In this document: one piece after another, positions 10,281 through 19,956 of the stretch | How positions within the stretch are numbered: position 1 is the stretch's first letter | Layout of the letters: each line of letters starts with the position of its first letter | NCBI GenBank assembly: GCA_977006965.1 | Contig: OZ345354.1 | Span: 2,666,001-2,730,000, forward strand | DNA length: 64,000 nucleotides | Source: Phymatolithon calcareum | Taxonomy: Eukaryota; Rhodophyta; Florideophyceae; Hapalidiales | Direction of reading: 5' to 3' | Program-made: the position numbers and the translations under genes | The notes under the pieces: model-generated | The model's input: the letters and a program-made list of their open reading frames with translations, nothing else | Told to the model about the DNA's origin: nothing | Database searches by the model: none

Positions 10281-12328
10281 ATGTGTGCTTTATTTTGCAT
10301 TTCTGCCATATTCGCCGGAATGACGCCATCTTCATTTCTGGCACCAGTGTGCTCCCCCAGTGAACTCCACTGCGTACCTGACTCGCTTTCGCAAGAACGA
10401 TTTTCTGTTTTCAGACCTTGCAAAACGCATGTCTGCTTTCTCTCCCCATCGGAGGTGTCGGTAAGTGCGGACGCAACAAGTTTTGCCATTTGTGACTTTG
10501 GGTTGAGACGATTGATGGGTGCCCTTGTTATTCCGTTCGCGCTCGTTTTAGCCATCTGCATCCCACCGATCTCATCGGGAATTAATGTGCCATATCGTGG
10601 GAAAACAAGCTCCTCTTTATGCCTGACTCGTTTTCGCACCAACATGTCTCATTTCACACCTTGTAAAACGAAGGTCTGCTTTCTCTTTATATCGTCGGTG
10701 CCGGTAAGTGCGAACGCACCAAGACTTTCGTTCTGTTTCTAATGTGTCTTGCTAACCAGTACTTACGCTTCTGCAGTTTATCATTCTGGACCCGCGCATG
10801 AAAACCGAGAATAACCAGACACTCTTCCGGTGCAACGACCGCCGAGCCTTCTTTCCTGACCTTGGTGGTGTTTCTTTCAATGTTAAGGACGCTGTGAAGC
10901 CATTAGACGATGCACTCTGCGTGTTCGCCGGCAACCAGTGCACCTTCGATGGAATGATCGACTTTATGGCAGAACATTCTAACTCCACGGATGGATACAG
11001 ATTCGGAGTCACGGGGGTGATGTTTGTACTTCCGCACCGAATATCGTTGACATCGATAGCAACTGTCCCGATCATGGAAGGAAGAATGGTTCTACTTGGA
11101 CCACGAACCAAACCGCCACGGAGAAATAATGCATTTAGACGAATGGTATCGCCTTTTGAACTGGAAACCTGGCTCTCTATTGGTGGTGTCTCGCTTGTGT
11201 TACTAGTTCTCTGGTTATTGACTTTTTTCGGACGTCAAAGACAATTATGTTTCCGAGAAATTGCTAGAAACATGGTAGGAGATCATCATGTTCGGTTGCC
11301 GACAGTTCCCGAAGAATTCGCTCAAGATATGGACGTGTTGAGAGAGGACATACAGCTCACGAACAGATGTGCTTTCAACACTCTCAAACTGTTGACACAT
11401 GCCTTCTTCTTAACTATCGTTCTTTTCTATGAAATTGCTGTAGTGTACTACATCTTCGAGGAGCAGGCGCGGACCGAAACTATCGATGTACAAGGGCTAA
11501 GGAAATCTGAATTGGCAAAATATATTGTCATTCGCGGTGGTGCTCAAGAGTTTGTGTTCCGCAAAAGTGGTATGTTTTTCTCATCTTTTTATATTTGTAG
11601 AATCTTAGTTCACAGTGCACCGCTGACCTTGAGGCTATACGGCCCTGTTCATGCAGTGGATCCCGATGGCAAGTGGGCTCCCAACTTTGTCCCTTGGAAT
11701 CAATGCAAAGACTTAGAGGACTGGTGCGTCATCATCTCACTTCAATGTTTAGTCTCTTGGCGAACACGTCGTAACTTACCGCCAAGTGCATTCTGCATCA
11801 ACGTAGTTACAGCAAAGTCCTAAACAGCAGTCATCCTGCTGAGTTGCTGGTAACCTACGATGTAAGTACGCGGAAACCGTTCACGCTTCATTTCCTTTAC
11901 GTCGTACTGACATATTTCGTGAGTCCAAACTCTCGCTTCTTTAGTTTGCAGTCCGGTACCATCTGAAACGACTCAATGCGTGTGATCGACTGGTTGCATA
12001 CAAAACAAAAAGACCTCTATTGACAATCTATGGAGTGTGGTACATGAACAGTAACGTACCAAGAGAACTGCGAAACCGAGTGGATCGGTCACTTGTTACA
12101 TTGCAACTGGAAGACAAAATGCGAGGGATAGTGGCGAGAGTGGTAGATGATTCAACCACTGTACAATGCGGTGCGTCAAGGCAGAGGATACCTGTAGATT
12201 TTTTAGGACCGCTGTTCACTGTTGTGTTAGGACCTCTTGTGCTATTCGTGTTAGTAGGACTTTTTGGGGAGTGGATAAGTCGCTGTAGAATTCGAAGTCG
12301 CATGCGACAATTCGAGCGCGAAAAATAA
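10281..12328 (+). CDS. Ionotropic-glutamate-receptor-like membrane protein, spliced (about 595 aa)
   Basis: Proposed exons are 10281-10703, 10777-11723, 11828-11861 and 11945-12328 (TAA). All introns are GT-AG (73, 104 and 83 bp) with GTAAGT, GTGCGT and GTAAGT donors and a GCTAAC branch-like site in the first. The phases join cleanly (0, 2, 0). The start MCALFCISAIFAG resembles a signal peptide. The second exon has a ligand-core-like region (GVMFVLPHRISLTSIATVPI), then SPFELETWLSIGG leading into a first membrane helix, and a second helix around AFFLTIVLFYEIAVVYYIF. After a second ligand-core lobe (LLVTYD, then AVRYHLKRLNACDRL) comes a last helix, GPLFTVVLGPLVLFVLVGLF, ahead of a short basic tail. 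That S1-M1-M3-S2-M4 order is the glutamate-receptor plan. The canonical SYTANLAAFLT segment and a clear pore loop are absent, so ion conduction is doubtful. Exon 1 is the least certain part. Confidence 0.5.
10378..10723 (+). repeat. In-phase duplication of an exon end including its splice donor
   Basis: Unit 1 (10378-10480) and unit 2 (10622-10723) share a coding segment and end in the same GTAAGTGCG donor context. The donors at 10461 and 10704 are 243 bp apart, a multiple of three, so using either one keeps the frame of the receptor-like gene. A pyrimidine-rich TTTTCTGTTTTCAG tract inside unit 1 looks like a possible acceptor. Confidence 0.65.
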
Positions 12329-12439
12329 TGTGGTGAACTTTATAGATAGACGTGCCTTTAGTTTGCATCCTCTTTTTAAAAGTTGGAATTCATAAGTTCG
12401 TCGAAAAGTCGTTGACATCGATCCACAGAGTCTGGATCT

Positions 12440-12633
12440 CGTACGTATTGCTTGCCGCGCAAGAGAATGTTTTCGGAAAATATGCCGAACACCGCCGGGA
12501 CCGAATGCGAGTTCTGTGCCGACTAGGACCACCAAAGATGAGGAGACGCCATCAAGCAGAAAGGTTTGCATTAAGCCTGGTAAGACTCAAAAAGCGCCTT
12601 GAAGAAACAGAAGAGTTACTTTGGAAGAGATGA
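12440..12633 (+). pseudogene. LINE 3' coding fragment
   Basis: The translation (VFGKYAEHRRDRMRVLCRLG, then a HQAERFALSL segment) matches the C-terminal part of the larger LINE copy at 14300-14460, with many substitutions. It is a broken-off fragment with no reverse transcriptase of its own, and it starts about 110 bp after the receptor-like gene ends. Confidence 0.6.
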
Positions 12634-12826
12634 GGACATACAGTCGCGAGGGGAAAAAGCGAGCGCCTTGGGACAGCGACATAACAGCGGGCGCGACATT
12701 AGGTTCTTGTGCACGGTCTTTAGGTGGCCCTCGGCTGCCGATCCGAATGTATGCGAAATTAGCGTAGTGCTCACTTGAGGAAAGCTGTCGCTTGCGTATT
12801 TTATTCCCAACTGTCGATGTCGCCCC

Positions 12827-13120
12827 TTGGAAAACTTGAATGCACCGCGGCATACGTCTAGATACCCCGCAATCCTGTTTCCTCACGAATTTCAACTGCA
12901 GGTGATAAACTCTGACGGAATACAATGGCTCCTCGATAGAGCGACGCGATGGCCAGGGAGAATGGCATTACTTGGAACGCGAGGAACGAAAAAGGCAAAG
13001 TCCTCATCTACTCGGGACTGCATAATCGAACGTTCCAACTAGCAGGGGCTGAACTCCATGGAACTGGACGCCTGGAATACATGGGTACCACAGTCGACAA
13101 CACGCTCAACTTTATGCAAA
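12827..13120 (+). pseudogene. LINE fragment (region after the reverse transcriptase core)
   Basis: Frames here (WLLDRATRW, then a GRLEYMGTTVDNTLNF-like segment in a shifted frame) parallel the RRLLDIATEW and LSYLGISMNN segments of the copy at 13.9-14.1 kb. Several frameshifts are present. It is directly abutted by the start of the next LINE copy, so the two are fused head to tail. Confidence 0.55.
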
Positions 13121-13124
13121 GCTG

Positions 13125-14851
13125 AAAAGGACTGGAATGTGAAACTAGAAGGATTTACGGAGAACAGAGCAATGAGGAGGCATCTGCAAAGAGCTTTCAA
13201 TAGGGCCCCAAAAGGCAAGGCGGTTGGTCCAGATGGCGTAGCGGTTGAGATGCTACATGCTAACAAGTATGCTTCGACCTGACATTGGCTATATGGGAGA
13301 CATGTGGTCGACTGAAATGCCTCCCACGCCAATGGAGACAAGCAACACTTATTCCCTTATACAAGAAAGGACCAGCGCACATTGCGGCAAACTACCGACC
13401 CATCTCTTTACTAAGCCAAGCCAGGAAGATTGTCGACTCAGCACTCGACTCTTACATTAGAGATCATTACCGCTCCAACAAGGCAAAACTTGGTTTCCGG
13501 AGGGATAAGAGCACATATCTGGCCATACTCCGGGCAAACAATAGTATGAGAAGTGGACATCCTTATTTTGCTGTCCTCAACTTATCGGCAGCCTATGATA
13601 GTGTCCCAAGGGACATCCTCATGGAGCGTCTGACCACCAAATTGCCGATGCACATTCCTCGGATGGTAGCCTACTTGCTGAAGCCGTCGTGGATCACCAT
13701 CCGCAGGGGACGAATCAAAAACATGGTGCATTATCGACAGAGGTGTTCCACAAGGGTCCCCATTAAGCCCATGCCTTTATAACATATTCGTGGATACGTT
13801 TGCCGAAGACGCTGGAAAAGTTACAGGAACTGTCTCCGAGCAGCCAGTTCAGTTATTTGCGGACCATGTGCTTCTACAAGCCAAGAATGCGAAAGGGTTA
13901 CGAAGGCTACTGGACATAGCCACGGAGTGGGCAGACGAAAATTCTATGACATGGAACACAAAGCCAGGAATGAGCGAAGTGCTTAAGTACAAGGGGTTGC
14001 CTTAGCCAAAGTTCATGCTTGCAAGAAAAGAGCTACACCAGGCGTGGAAACTTTCCTACCTGGGCATTAGTATGAACAACATTGGAGTTACAGACGATAC
14101 AGCAATGTCGAGAGTGCGGAATGCGGTTGGATGCACCCACAAACTTAGGCCGAGTGGCGTTAATGTCAGTGGATTCCACCCTGAAATATGCGTCGGGATT
14201 TTCAAATCGTTGATTCTCCCCAAGTGGGAGTATGCAAGTCATCTGACTCCGATGACGAAGCGGTTGCTATCTTCAATTGAGGCAGCAGAAGGTCTTTTTT
14301 ACAAGTATGCCTTCGGGAAATATGCGGAGCATCGAAAAAATCGAATGAGAGTGCTCTGTCTGCTAGAGAGTCCAGAGGTGAGGAGGACTCACCAAGCGGA
14401 AAGGTTTGCTTTAAGTCTGTTAAAACGGAAAACGTACCTGGAACAGGCAGAAGAATGCCGAGGAAGACACGAGGAGCACCTCAGCAAAGCCTTGAAACAA
14501 GCAGAAGAAGATAAAGTGTCGAAGAAGCGGCGATTAAAAGATGCAATCCAAGTGTGGCAAAAATGCGAAGAGGATCGCTCAGCGAAAATCCCGATAAGAA
14601 AGCATAAGAAGTTGCCAGGATTGTTACAAATAAGGGACAGGACGACAAGGTTAAGATGCCTAAGACTGATTGTTAACAGAGCTCTGTTGTGGAGGAAATC
14701 AATCCTCGATGAGTATTTCGAACCCGGTGCTGAAATTGAGCTTATTGCACTCCAACGCATACTCGGGTCTAAGTTGGTGGATAAAGAGACTGATATGAAT
14801 GCAAAAGAATTACTCGAACTCTCATATGGAGAGAAAGTCGAATCAAGGTAA
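13125..14851 (+). pseudogene. Non-LTR (LINE) reverse transcriptase, disabled
   Basis: Successive frames give the LINE RT order: a KAVGPDGVAVEML finger segment, LPRQWRQATLIPLYKKGP, NYRPISLLSQARK, a palm segment AVLNLSAAYDSV, the GVPQGSPLSP motif, and LFADHVLLQAKN. At least two frameshifts (about 13280 and 13740) and a stop near 14003 separate them. The catalytic FADD motif reads FADH, and the palm-A aspartate position reads Asn (VLNL), so the enzyme could not work even if the frame were continuous. The C-terminal frame (14015-14851) is open, Lys/Arg-rich and coiled-coil-like. No endonuclease domain is seen, so the copy is 5' truncated. Confidence 0.8.
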
Positions 14852-15099
14852 TGTTAGGAAAATAGAATGCGGTAAGTTAGAAGTAATTGAGCAGCTGCCC
14901 CGTTACTCAGAGTGAGGTCTTGGGTGATTTTAAAATAAATCAACATATATCCCCGTTGACAACACGGGCGTCACCGAACTCTCAACGTTAAAGCGAATCT
15001 CGAAAGCGAAGGGAGAGATCTTGGATCTTCGAGATATTAGAATTAACGCCAACGGACTACATACAACAATGATCAGATCAATCTACAGGACCTTCTTCC

Positions 15100-15560
15100 C
15101 CGCAGACGAGATCCATCCAAATGCAAATCAATCAGGCCGAAGATTTGTTCTGCTCCGTCAGCCTAGGACGCTTTACACTCTCCCTCGAAAATCGAATAAG
15201 AACGATTTGCAAAATCATGCCCTCGAAAATCAAGATGGAATTAGGTGAGCATTTCGCTGTGCGACTACTGAAGGAGAAACTTGAAATCGAAAAAAATTCA
15301 AACTACGAAGGAAAAGCCGAAGACCTGCGATATTTCGTACATGGAACAACATAACATGTAAAGCGAGCAGGCCGACAGGGCTGAACGAGGGAAAGTGACG
15401 CCTAAGGATATTAGCTCAGCCTTAGGAAAGCCTGGCAAGAAGGCTGGCTTCGACAAGATACTAGCGCTATGAGAGAGATGTGGAAAACTGAAGTGCCTCC
15501 CACGATAATGGCGACAAGCAATACCCTTTTCGAAGAACAACCTTTGTCGGAGCAGCAAGG
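15100..15560 (+). pseudogene. Further LINE fragments, second subfamily
   Basis: A piece near 15150-15300 (LENRIRTICKIM, then HFAVRLLKEKLEIE) is a diverged form of the LINE C-terminal segment. A piece near 15360-15540 matches the RT finger region (KAGFDKILAL, a stop, then KLKCLPR and a WRQA-like segment). They are more diverged than the copy at 13-14.8 kb. Confidence 0.5.
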
Positions 15561-16698
15561 CCAGAGACGGTCCGGAGGTATGGCGATCTTCTCAGATTTG
15601 CCCACCTCAATTCTGCCATCACCTACCTCTTAAGATCATACACTGCGTGCAGACCACCGTTGATGGCATACACGCCACTACAACACAACTACCACCGGTG
15701 ACCCGCATGGATGGATACCCTTTGTTATGTCTCGGCGTCACATCCGGTGGCAGCCGGAAAGCGACCATGCGAGACGACATCCGGGCGTTGATCGACATCG
15801 GTAAAGACTGTCTTGGAGCCGTAACAAGTGACAGTCGAGAAGCAGCGCCGCGCGAAGGATTCTCGTGCCGAGCCAAGTCGCTCGACGCAGTCTCGAGCCG
15901 CAACCAGCGGCAGTTGAGGAGCGGCCACGCGCTAAGACGCTCCAGGGATAACCTAAGTCGCCCGACAGCATCCGGCGCCACAACCGGTGGCCGCCTAGAA
16001 GAACCCTTAAACGCGTGACGACAGAGCAAAGGACGTCTTCCGGATGATTTCCATGCAACCCTCTCACCGGGTTGCGCCATGCGGCGCTACGCTGTAAGAG
16101 GCCGAGATTCTGTGCCTTAGATTCACGGTCGCGCACACACGGCGGCGGTTGGAAACGCGGAGCCACGCGGCGCAGGGTCGAACGCTTGCGCGACAGTTTC
16201 AGCGGAGCGCACAGTCGCCAGCAACTGCTTCAGAGTCTGAACATCGCCGATCGAATTTTCTATATCACGCAGGACGCCGAAGAAACCTTGATCTCCAGCA
16301 CATGCATCGCAAGCTTGCAGACGCGTTTACACGGTGGCACGCACTTCGGAACGTGCCTGAACCGAGACGAGGTTGACAACGTCGTCAAAGTTTGCTCCAG
16401 GGCAGTCACCCACCCTTAGCACGAGCTCCATCTTCTCCATGAGTTCAGACGGTTCGAGCGAGAGCGTTTTGAGTTAGCTTAGCAGTCGAATGCGACGAGG
16501 TGCAGAGTACTTTGCGTAGCGGATTAGTAGTGTAATAAGGAAGCTGATTGAAGATATGGGTAGTCAAGGAGCATGGGCAATTGGTACACTCAGTAGAACC
16601 CTGAAGAAGCCCACATGGACCCCTACCGAAGAGAATGAAGTGGCACGAGCCATTGACGTGATACGTGATATTATGCAATTCTGAATAAGATAACAATG
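15561..16698. other. GC-rich unassigned stretch
   Basis: Open frames of 115-153 codons occur on both strands because of high GC content; none shows a domain. The frame 15647-16018 (+) is Arg/Ser-rich. No intron signals or RNA fold could be established by eye. A non-coding function is possible. Confidence 0.3.
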
Positions 16699-16753
16699 CG
16701 CATTATACTAGCATCGAGAGTTGTCTGACAACTCTCGATGCTAGTATAATGCG
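16699..16753. repeat. Perfect 27-bp palindrome with 1-bp spacer
   Basis: The arms are 16699-16725 and 16727-16753 without mismatch. It stands alone 63 bp left of the retrotransposon, with no matching element nearby. Confidence 0.9.
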
Positions 16754-16816
16754 ATTAGAAACGTGCCGACTTTCCTCAAGTTGGGACACATGGTACCTTC
16801 TCAATAAATCCTCTTA

Positions 16817-16968
16817 ATTACGCCCTGTATTGCTAAATCACATTGTAATGATAGGACAGCGTGCCATCAATGTATCTTATCATACTGCGCTCGGGAGCTC
16901 TGCATAAGTACGCCTGATGGAAGCCGGCGCGCCTCGCCCAGATTGGGCAGTCACTTGCTTCTCTCGTA
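16817..16968 (+). repeat. Split direct repeat A1 (left end)
   Basis: It is 152 bp starting ATTACGCCCTG and matches A2 at 21070-21221 with one visible difference (GGAAGCC against GGAACCC). Confidence 0.92.
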
Positions 16969-17044
16969 TCAGCAGCAAGTTTCACCGTGCTTCAGAAGTG
17001 CGGTGGTTAGACACAACTACCCGCAGTCGGTGCCGCCGCGCGGG

Positions 17045-18121
17045 ATGCCAGGGAACCAAGACGGAGACCCTGCAGTGCCTCCGACCCCTATTGACACGGC
17101 AAATAAGGCCGCTTTTCTCGAGATCGTGCGAGAAGCCCTCGCCGAACTCCGACCTACACCCGCGACAGATGTCGCAAACCCCACCCGATCCCAGCCCCAG
17201 CCCATTCCACCTGCACCTGCATCCGAGCGCACAGTCATCGGCGCGCACTCCTCTGTCCCGCCGCTCTCCGGTGCCCCCGGGAACATCGGCTCCACGACCG
17301 GTGGAACTTTCGGCGCGGCCCACGAAGCCTTTGAGGAGCCCGTCGAAGACGACGATTCCTTCGAAGCGGAGAACTTCGGCGCGGCTGGCGCTGAAAGCGC
17401 AGGGCCTGCTGCGCAAAGCAGCTCAATCCCGTTCTCCCCAGAGTGGTACGAGTCCCTCCGCGGCACTTACATCGCCGAGCGTTTCACTCTCCCAGCTCGG
17501 TTTGCGCCGGAGTACCCCGCCGCCTTCCTCCCCGAGTGCTTCGCGCACATCCAGACCTTCGGGCCCGGTACCCGTACTAGCGACGGTCGGCTCGGTGAGG
17601 CTGTACACCTCTACAACACCGCCGCGTACCTTACGATCGTCTCCAACGCCCTTTGTACCATCCAGCACCGTCTTGCAGACCTCCAAAGCGGCCTCAACGA
17701 ACGTGGCGTCCCCGACACTGGGCCTTCCTCGCAGCTGGCCGAGATCGTCGCTGAAATCGGCGCTGCCCAGCTCTCCACGTTTGGGTTGTACGAGCTCTCT
17801 GCTTCCCACTACGAGAGACTCTGCGGTCTTCAGGGCGCCGCCGGAGTCGCCGATCCGCACCTCCTTGCGACCTACATCGAGGCCCCCGCTGCCTACAGTG
17901 TGGCAGGCCGTTACGCCTTCTCACAGCAACAGCGCCACGCCACACGTTTTGCGGCTAGCCGTGCTGGGCAACGAGCGCTCCTCCGTACCCCAGGACGTCC
18001 AGCTGACGCCACGCGACCTCCAACCCCTCTTCGCAGCCGCGGAGACAGAGGACGTGGACGTGGAGACGGGGGACGTGGCAAGGGAAGTCAGGCTCGCGAT
18101 TCCAGAGCCCCCCGCACCTAA
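17045..18121 (+). CDS. Gag-like protein of the PAT/DIRS element, 358 aa
   Basis: The first ATG in a good position gives MPGNQDGDPAVPP; upstream in-frame sequence lies in repeat A1. A Pro/Ala/Glu-rich N-terminal third precedes a helical core (SPEWYESLRGTYIAERF, then LGEAVHLYNTAAYLTIVSNA), and an Arg/Gly-rich tail (RGDRGRGRGDGGRGKG) likely binds RNA. There is no zinc knuckle. It ends 17 bp before the RT frame, which is in a different frame, so reinitiation or frameshifting would be needed. Confidence 0.75.
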   Translation: MPGNQDGDPAVPPTPIDTANKAAFLEIVREALAELRPTPATDVANPTRSQPQPIPPAPASERTVIGAHSSVPPLSGAPGNIGSTTGGTFGAAHEAFEEPVEDDDSFEAENFGAAGAESAGPAAQSSSIPFSPEWYESLRGTYIAERFTLPARFAPEYPAAFLPECFAHIQTFGPGTRTSDGRLGEAVHLYNTAAYLTIVSNALCTIQHRLADLQSGLNERGVPDTGPSSQLAEIVAEIGAAQLSTFGLYELSASHYERLCGLQGAAGVADPHLLATYIEAPAAYSVAGRYAFSQQQRHATRFAASRAGQRALLRTPGRPADATRPPTPLRSRGDRGRGRGDGGRGKGSQARDSRAPRT

Positions 18122-18138
18122 GCTTCTTTCCCCTCCAA

Positions 18139-19956
18139 ATGGTCGCCCCATTCGTTCTCGTTGGTCGCGCGTACCGCGCGTGGGAGTCCATTGGGGCGAC
18201 ACCCTGGTTGGTCCGCCAACTGCGGTTCGGCCTACAGCTCCCGTGGATACGCCACCCGCGGCGCCAGCATCCGCGCCCGTACCCACTCGCCGAAGAGGAC
18301 CGCGCGTTCGCCACGTACGAGATAGCCCGCTGGCTCTCTCTGGGCTATGTACGGACCGCCAGCGAGCGAGAGCGCACCGAGCTCCGTCTCTCGGGCTGCG
18401 TGTCCTCAGCATTTGTCACTACGGCCAGCGGCAAGCGAAGGCTTGTCATCGACTACAAACGGATCAACGCGTGCTTAGAGGACAGGTCCTTCCGAATGGA
18501 CCAGATATCCGATCTAGCCTCCATAACGGTGCCGGAGGACTGCCTTTTCAAGGCCGATATCCGCGATGCATACTACCATCTTCGTCTTCGACGCCAGGAC
18601 CAGTTTCGTCTAGCTTTTTGCCTAGGCACAGGCGAGATCTACCTCCCAATGTGTCTGAACTGTGGCCTTTCCGTAGCCCCTTGGTTTTTCACGAAGGCGA
18701 TGCGTCCCGTGGTATCCACGCTCCGCTCGAAGGGACACCGAATTTTCAGCTACCTGGACGATTTTTTCGGGGCTGCCCGCCCAACGCTCCATGCGGCCAG
18801 CCCCGAAGACACGGCGGCCCTGGGACGGTCAATGCACAAACTGTTTGCCCGCCTGGGGATCGCCCTCCACCCTCAGAAATGCAATTTTACTGGACTACGG
18901 CGCCTAGAGATTCTGGGAATACTCGTAGACACGAACGTCCGCCAATTTCTCTTGTCCCCCCAGAAATTGTCCAGACTGGAAACATCCGCGCGCAAGCTCC
19001 TCGGATACGCATCCTCCCATCGGCGACACGTGCGCGTTTCCGCCCTTCGCCACTTTGCCGGTCTCGCCAATTCAGCAGCGCCCGCGCTGGTAGACTGTCG
19101 ATTGCGCCTGCGCGAGCTCTTCCACTCGCTCAAAGCCCCATTTCCTTGCGCGACCCGACGAGACCCCAGGCTATCGCACTCCGCCCTCCGAGACCTCCAA
19201 TGGTGGGCTTCGATCTCCACAAACCCACACATCGGTCGTCTCATCTGGCCATCCCACGACGCCATGCTCTTCACCGACGCCAGTATGCGAGGCTGGGGAG
19301 CGGCTTGGAACGGTACTGTTCCGGCTTCCGGGTTCTTTTCGGAAGCTCACGAACGCGCACACATCAACGAGCTGGAATTGACCGCCGCACTGCTCGCCGT
19401 GACCGAATTCGCTCGCTTCGCTCGTGGGCGGCAGGTACTTCTCGTAACCGACTCCATGGTTACGTGTTACCTCGTCCGAAATTATACCAGTCGCTCACCA
19501 CGCCTTTTGCGCAAGCTCCGCGAACTGCGCGCCCTCTGCGAGTTACACGGCGTCACGCTGTCAACCCACCACATCCCGTCAGTGCTCAACTGTTGGGCGG
19601 ACCGCCTGTCGCGCCGACGGGACAGCACAGCGTGGGAACTCCCTCGATCTGCCGCCGCCCTCCTCCAGCGCCGATTTCAAAAGCCACTCTTCGCCCTGGA
19701 TGGACAGAACCTCCCCGGCTTACGCCCCACACACGCCCCCGTTTTGGTGCTTCCCCGCCCGGCCCTTTTGGGCGTCTGGGCGCGGCACCTCGCGCGCCTG
19801 CGCGAAGGCATCATGATTTGCCCCACTTGGCGAGGGCAAGCCTGGTATCAGGCCGCCTCCTCTGTAGCTCGCGAGCATTGCCTCGACCAGACATTCACCC
19901 CGCCCTGGCCAAGTGCCGCGTTCGATTTCAGAACCCCACCGGCAGTCGTCTCGTAG
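18139..19956 (+). CDS. Reverse transcriptase-RNase H of the PAT/DIRS element, 605 aa
   Basis: The frame opens MVAPFVLVGR. RT motifs in order are RLVIDYKRINACL, FKADIRDAYYHL, LPMCLNCGLSVAPWFFTKAM and FSYLDDFFGA, with the YLDD catalytic box at residues 205-208. RNase H follows with MLFTDASMRGWGA (Asp near 380), an ELELTAALLA segment, LLVTDSM and an NCWADRLSR close. All active-site acidic residues appear present and no stop interrupts the frame. Its 3' end overlaps the recombinase frame, consistent with a coupled or frameshifted product. Confidence 0.88.
   Translation: MVAPFVLVGRAYRAWESIGATPWLVRQLRFGLQLPWIRHPRRQHPRPYPLAEEDRAFATYEIARWLSLGYVRTASERERTELRLSGCVSSAFVTTASGKRRLVIDYKRINACLEDRSFRMDQISDLASITVPEDCLFKADIRDAYYHLRLRRQDQFRLAFCLGTGEIYLPMCLNCGLSVAPWFFTKAMRPVVSTLRSKGHRIFSYLDDFFGAARPTLHAASPEDTAALGRSMHKLFARLGIALHPQKCNFTGLRRLEILGILVDTNVRQFLLSPQKLSRLETSARKLLGYASSHRRHVRVSALRHFAGLANSAAPALVDCRLRLRELFHSLKAPFPCATRRDPRLSHSALRDLQWWASISTNPHIGRLIWPSHDAMLFTDASMRGWGAAWNGTVPASGFFSEAHERAHINELELTAALLAVTEFARFARGRQVLLVTDSMVTCYLVRNYTSRSPRLLRKLRELRALCELHGVTLSTHHIPSVLNCWADRLSRRRDSTAWELPRSAAALLQRRFQKPLFALDGQNLPGLRPTHAPVLVLPRPALLGVWARHLARLREGIMICPTWRGQAWYQAASSVAREHCLDQTFTPPWPSAAFDFRTPPAVVS

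Noticed and set aside
11570-11608. A 39-bp GT-AG stretch inside the receptor-like gene as an extra intron
   Set aside because: It is shorter than plausible spliceosomal introns and the frame is open without removing it; only RNA data could decide.
15619-16080. Overlapping frames of 115-153 codons on both strands in a GC-rich patch
   Set aside because: Open on both strands at once, no motif, explained by GC content.
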